Origin: Panax quinquefolius | Lineage: Eukaryota; Streptophyta; Magnoliopsida; Apiales; Araliaceae | NCBI GenBank assembly: GCA_020205615.1 | Contig: CM035153.1 | Span: 77,072,471 to 77,136,470, forward strand | Direction: 5' to 3' | DNA length: 64,000 bases | Part shown: positions 59,025-64,000 of the stretch, in pieces | Layout: the number at the start of each line of letters is the position of its first letter | How positions within the stretch are numbered: the first letter of the stretch is position 1 | The notes under the pieces: model-generated | The model's input: the letters and a program-made list of their open reading frames with translations, nothing else | Database searches by the model: none | What the model was told of the DNA's origin: nothing | Position numbers and translations under genes: made by a program

Positions 59025-61533
59025 TGTAAGACCCCAACTTATTATAAATAAAATTGAATTTCCTCTATTCATTATCTTGAAATAATAAGGAGTTAATTTG
59101 ATATAATACTTTGGTTATAGGTGAAATGTGCAAATTTTACAAAATAAGCAAGTGGTTATAAAATATTCATTTTGTTTTAGAATATTCGTTTGTCATCGTG
59201 GAATATTCTTATTGTTTGGAATATTCGTATTTACGTATGTGACCATTTGTGGCCCCTATAACGGAAAAGCTTTTACTGATGAAGAAAATGACAAATTTAA
59301 GTTTTTATAAATAATAACGTAATTGTTACCGAAGTAACACTATTGGATTACCCGGTAGTTAAAATACGATATTACGCGTGGTTGCACAAGAAGTATTACC
59401 AGATTGCACAATATTTTTTTGAATTATTGATTCTTACGTAAGAAGGCACTACTCAATAATTGTTACAAAGAATTACTTATTCAATATTTTATTTTATTGA
59501 TTCAATAATTATTGCGTTGAAATTTTATATTATTGTTATTTTAATAATTGTCATTGCACTAAGATTTCCAATTATCGGATCAATAATTCATATTATTTGA
59601 ATAATATTATTAGATAGCATTATTGGCAATGTCTAAGGAAGTTCTGTCAGGAAAGGGTTTGGTCACCTAATTGCGCTAAAGAAGGAGAAATTCTTATCGA
59701 AAGCCCTCTTCTTAGAAACGACCTGTTGTCATAATTGTGATTCTCGTAATATTATTTGTGAATAATTAATTATTAATTTATATGATAAGGAAATATTTAT
59801 TTTATGTGGACATAAATGATGGATAGGAAAATATTTATTTTGTGTGGATATAAATGAAGGAATTAATGCTGAGGTGTTTTATCAGTATTTTATCGGAATG
59901 AAGGTATTAAAAATCATCCGTATGTGGATTTCGGACATTTTCTGCTTGGAATTTAGAAAAAACTTAAAGCTACAAAGTTGTAGAGAATTCGATTTCCTAT
60001 GGAATGGACATAAAATTCGTATTTTTCTGATAAAAGAGCTATTTATTATGAATTATTGAAGTTTCAGAAAATAAATGTTTTTATTTAAAAACATGGTGGA
60101 CCCCACTTTTGGTTGGTGTGGAATTGCTGATTTTGGGTGGGCCCCACTATGGTGTGCTAAAATTTGATCAAAAGTGGCGTGCTTGAATGGTTTTAGAATA
60201 TTATTATTTTATTAATTTAGTCTCCTTTGGCATTCTAGCATTTTCCTATAAATAGGGTGCTTAGTTAGAATTGAAAATCACACCAGAAACAAGTTTTTTC
60301 TCTCTCTATATTATCGAGCGTATTTTGTGAGTATTTAGATACTTTGAGAGTTGCTATTCAGTGCAAGTTTCTTTCAGCATCATATCCGATATTCCATTCA
60401 GAAATATTGTTCTTTTGAGGTAAGGGATGTTATTTTCTTCGTAAATGATATTATTTTCTTCAATATCAATATGCCAAAATATTGGTATGAATTTTATTTT
60501 GGAATTTTTACATTTTTATGTCAGGGTTACTATTCACGTATATGACACTATTCACGTATACGGCACTATTAACAAATACGACATTATTCAACGAAAAATA
60601 AAATTTTCTTTTTTTCGTCCCAGATGTCTAGTATGGTTACTATCTTTGATTATATCCATGTTTTGATCTTCATTCTTGAATTTTACTCCATTATGGTTTA
60701 TTATGGAGTATTTTTAAACTTGAATTATCTAAAGTACAAATCTCTAATTTTTATCCTTTTATCTCACTGGATTCGTTCTCTAAAATGTTTTTCATCATTC
60801 TCAGTCTTTAATGATGATACTTGATGAATATCTTTGGCCTGTAGTGAAAAGATGAATGATTACCTGATGAATATTTTTGGCCCGTAGTGCAAAGATGAAC
60901 AGGTGTTGAGATGAACATGACCAACTGGTGATACAAATGAATATCTTTGGCCCGTAGTGCAAAGTTGAATATTTGATGCAAGATGTATATTGATTGATGT
61001 TACAAGGATAAAATATTGATGATGTACTTTTAAATTCATAAATGATAGTAGATTTCATTCTCTACTTAACTCTTCTAATGAATTATAGTTTCCGCTGCAG
61101 TTGTTGATCTAAAACTTGTTGTCTATTATATTCTATTATATTTTTCCATGTTGAAGACTAAGGATAATTTGTTGTATATTATCTTAGTCATAATATTCTT
61201 TACTAGGCTAGTTGAGCTCACCCTTTTCCTTTTTGTTCCCTTTTCTTCTCAGGAAGCGAGAATATAGCAGGAACCAGCCGGGGTATAGAGTGATGGTCCT
61301 AGACAGTTGTTTAGCAGTCCTCACTACTTTTGTAAAATAGTGTATCAATAATTGTAATGAGGACTTTATCTGAGTGTGGATATTGTCTGGAAGACAATAT
61401 TTGTATTTAAACTCACAGTATATGTGTTGTCGTATTTTGCACGACAATTGTATTAATAAATTTGTAGTTGTTTTTGTACCATGTATTTGGCGACTCAGAA
61501 TGGGTGAGGTATACCTATTTTGTGGGAGTCACA
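59025..61533 (+). repeat. 5' LTR of element F (2509 bp)
   Basis: TGTAAGACCCCAACTTATTA ... TTTTGTGGGAGTCACA. It carries three GGCCCGTAGTGCAAAGATGAA-like units at 60830-60970, a TACTATTCACGTATA array at 60530-60590 and a TATA box at 60247. Confidence 0.92.
60247..60255 (+). promoter_or_regulatory. TATA box in F LTR
   Basis: CCTATAAATAGGGTGC, followed by AATCACACCAGAAAC, as in C and D. Confidence 0.65.
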
Positions 61534-61534
61534 G

Positions 61535-61550
61535 TTGGTATCAGAGCTTA
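61535..61550 (+). other. Primer binding site of element F
   Basis: TTGGTATCAGAGCTTA directly after the LTR; initiator tRNA-Met type. Confidence 0.92.
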
Positions 61551-61721
61551 TGGATATGGTCTCTGACAGTGATCAGGGAATAGAACTAGGAGGGGAGAGA
61601 CGAGTAAATCCTTCGCTAGTGTGTCCTACCTAAGCTTATTTGTTGGTCGGTCATAATATAGGGATATTATGTGATATGTTAATTTATTTAATTAACCCTT
61701 ATTTTATGGCAGTTTTTAAGA

Positions 61722-62526
61722 ATGGCAGCTGAGAACGTTAACGATGGAGTGGATGAGACCGTGGAACAACCTTCAATCACCAACCAGGAGAACGTGCAAC
61801 AGGAAGGCAATATTTCTCCTGTAAACAACACTACTGAACAAACGATGAATGATGGGATGTTTAGAAGCTTTTTGCAATTCATGCAAAATCATATGATGGA
61901 AACTCGTGTACAAAATATGGGTGGAAATGATAGCAACGCGCGGTTTGTCATAGCCAAGCAGTTCAAGGAGTTGGAACCACCAGATTTGTGGGGAAAGCCG
62001 GATTCGATTAAGGCAGAAACGTGGGTCAAGAAAATTACCAAGATATTCGATGTCTTGGGATGCACGGAAGAACAGAAGGTTCCATTCGCCACCTTTATGT
62101 TCCGTGGTGAGGCAGACATCGGTGGGAATCACGTGAGCGTCCAACAAATTTTTCAATATGTCTTGGGAATGATTTCAGAAACTGTTCAATGACAAGTACT
62201 TTTCTGAAAGTATTCATCATATGAAGGAGGTAGAGTTTATTAGACTGGAACATAACAACATGACGGTGTCCCAGTACGAGGCAATGTTTGCGGAGTTATC
62301 CAGGTTTGCACCTCATTTGGTAGAAAATGAGGAACGTATGACGCGGATATTTCTGAGAGGTCTAAAACCCGAGATTCGTCAATACCTTATCTCTCACAAA
62401 TTTTCTCTGTATTCAGATGTTGTCAACAGGGCTCAATTATTAAAGCGAGATAATGAGTATGTTCAACTGAAGGACCATAACCAGGGTCATACCAGTGATA
62501 GCAGTCATCGGAGCGATGATAACTAG
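61722..62526 (+). pseudogene. Element F gag, capsid part
   Basis: Start MAAENVNDGVDETVEQPSIT at 61722. A capsid region with AKQFKELEPPDLWGKPDSIK, WVKKITKIFDVLGCTEEQKV and a drifted GEADIGGNH stretch follows. The frame is lost near 62165 (TGA in the shifted frame at 62170). The capsid end continues in the 62221 frame: MKEVEFIRLEHNNMTVSQYE, FAELSRFAPHLVENEERMTR and FLRGLKPEIRQYL, ending at a stop at 62526. Forms the particle shell and binds element RNA. One frameshift plus one stop would have to be absent for a working protein. Confidence 0.88.
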
Positions 62527-63492
62527 CGAGGAGGGAAAAATATAGACAAAAGTGGTAACCACTCGGGTGATAATCGTGGCCATGATAACAGGAGAGGTGA
62601 GTCAAGTGGAAATTTCAAAAAGAGGAGATTCAACAATGACGGGAAGACATCAGCAGCAGCACCGGCACCAGCAACAAATTCTAGGGGAAGAGAACGACTG
62701 CCAGTTAGATGCTACAGATGCGGAGAGGAGGGATAAATAAGTCTAAACTGTTCACAGCCTTCCAAGGTGTGTTTCAATTATGGAAAAGGCAGTCATATAG
62801 CCCGGTTTTGTCTGGTAGCAAAGTCAAGTCCAACTGGGACGGCAGCACCAAAGGCGACTACGGACAAAACAAAGCCGGTGGTTCAAAGGAGGTCGTTTGT
62901 CGTGACTAGCCAAAACGCAAGAAACCAAAACGAGGTGATCACGGGTAAGCTAATCTTGAACTCTTGCAAAGTTTATACCTTACTAGATACCGGTTCTACC
63001 CATTCTTTTATCTCTCCTGCTTGTGCTCAACATTTAAACTTGACTATGGAGAAATTAGACTTTGACTTGTCTGTGGAGACTCCGTTAGGAGAAACTTTTA
63101 TTACATCCACTGTTTATAAATCTTGCTTGATCCAAGTTGGCACCATCACATTACCTGCTGATCTTATCTTTTTAAAGATACTTGTATTTGATGTGATTTT
63201 AGGGATTAATTGGTTAACTACTCATCATGCCAAAATTGATTATTTTTTTAAGGTTGTTAGTTTTCATATTCCTAACCAACCTGTGATGCGAATTCAAGCA
63301 ACCAAACCACTAAAGTCAATCACTATCATATCAAGCCATAAAGCCATTCGTTTATTAAAAAATGGATGTCATGCTTTCTTAGCCCATGTTATGGACTTGA
63401 ACAAAAACACGTCAGATTTGAATAATATTTCTGTTGTTAGTGAATTTCCTGACGTATTTTTTGAAGAACTTCTGGTCTACCCCTTAACGTGA
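62527..63492 (+). pseudogene. Element F nucleocapsid knuckles and protease
   Basis: Knuckle 1 RCYRCGEEG is followed by a TAA (62734-62736). Knuckle 2 reads CFNYGKGSHIARFC, with Tyr for the second Cys. From 62767 an open frame of 241 codons gives FVVTSQNARNQNEVITGKL, active site YTLLDTGSTHSFISP, FDVILGINWLTTHHAKID (Asn where D has Asp) and LLKNGCHAFLAHVMDLNKN. It stops at YPLT (63492) because of an indel just before the RT linker [15 protein letters not shown]. Protease active-site residues are intact. Confidence 0.88.
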
Positions 63493-63499
63493 AGTTGAA

Positions 63500-64000
63500 T
63501 TCTTTATTGATCTTGAACCGGGTACAAAGCCCATTTCTAAAACCCCATATCGAATGGCTCCTATTCAACTTCAGGAGTTAAAAGTCCAACTACAGGAATC
63601 GTTAGACATCGATTTCATTCGTCCTAGTACATCTCCTTGGGATGCTCCTGTTTTATTTGTAAAGAAGAAAGACAAGAGTATGCGACTTTGTATTGATTAC
63701 CGGGAATTGAACCATTTCACCATCAAGAATAGGTATCCCCTACCTCGCATTGATGACATGTTCGACCAGTTGTAAGGAGCACAATTCTTTTCAAAGATCG
63801 ATCTTCGTTTTGGATATCATCAGTTGAAGATTAAAATTGAGGATATTCCAAAGACTGCCTTCAGAACTCGGTACGAGCATTATGAATTCTTAGTCATGTC
63901 TTTTGGGTTGACTAATGCTCCTGCTGCTTTCATAGATATGATGAACCGTGTATTCAAGGAATATTTGGATCAGTTGATTGTTGTCTTTATTGATGACATC
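63500..64000 (+). pseudogene. Element F reverse transcriptase, partial at window edge
   Basis: RT frame with [61 protein letters not shown] at 63773-63775, then [14 protein letters not shown] with the first catalytic Asp, [20 protein letters not shown] and the Asp-pair block VVFIDDI at the last base. Apart from the TAA the frame is open from 63497 to 64000. The TAA is at the same codon as in D (near 18662). Confidence 0.9.

Larger units (their letters stand above)
59025..64000 (+). mobile_element. Element F: Ty3/gypsy element, 5' LTR to RT, runs off the right edge
   Basis: 5' LTR 59025-61533, primer site 61535-61550, gag 61722-62750, protease 62767-63490, RT from 63500 to beyond 64000. Same family as D and in opposite orientation, head to head. 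It is the most intact of the family here: only a few frame breaks (near 62165, 62525, 62737, 63485) and one TAA in RT (63773). Possible chromodomain and 3' LTR lie outside. Confidence 0.92.

Overview
The window comes from a flowering-plant nuclear genome, most likely a eudicot repeat block. It is strongly AT-rich and built almost entirely of LTR retrotransposons primed by initiator tRNA-Met or an Asp-type tRNA, plus a hAT DNA transposon and a MITE. No intact host gene was found. The only recognisable host coding sequence is one exon of a CFIm25 (NUDT21-type pre-mRNA cleavage factor) homologue carried inside the hAT element. No rRNA, tRNA or CRISPR was seen.

The layout is a set of insertions inside insertions, most with readable target-site duplications (TSDs). 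Left block (1-18025): a minus-strand Ty1/copia element (Copia-1, 1-3131, running off the left edge) cuts a plus-strand Ty3/gypsy LTR (H, 3132-3708). H and a 3.8 kb solo LTR (G, 4112-7917, TSD gttcc) both interrupt the pol of a minus-strand Ty3/gypsy element (B, 3709-13981). B has an unusual extra coiled-coil ORF upstream of gag. B abuts the 3' remnant of a plus-strand Ty3/gypsy element (C, 13982-18025), whose LTR holds a MITE.

Right block (18026-59019): one minus-strand Ty3/gypsy element (D) has been spread over 41 kb. Its pol is split by a 3.3 kb solo LTR (E, 18988-53110), and its gag by a copia-type solo LTR (54284-55869). E is itself split by a hAT element (20308-39265, 8-bp TSD tacatgtc) and by a complete 11.8 kb Athila-like element (39473-51314, TSD gcaat). 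The hAT contains a complete Copia-2 (20663-37653), and the 3' LTR of Copia-2 contains a Ty3/gypsy deletion derivative (K, 28021-36321, TSD actta). The order of events is therefore D, then E, then hAT, then Copia-2, then K.

At 59019/59025 the 5' LTR of D meets, head to head across 5 bp, the 5' LTR of a plus-strand relative (F) that runs through gag, protease and half of RT to the right edge. C, D, F and K belong to one LTR family, resembling Tekay/Del chromoviruses by LTR ends, primer site and purine tract. B and E share a second LTR type, and G and H a third. All coding regions carry stops or frameshifts. Signals unexplained by standard structure are GC-rich palindromic modules in three unrelated LTR families, the pre-gag ORF of B, the captured CFIm25 exon, the D/F head-to-head junction, and fast-evolving minisatellites in the C/D/F/K LTRs.
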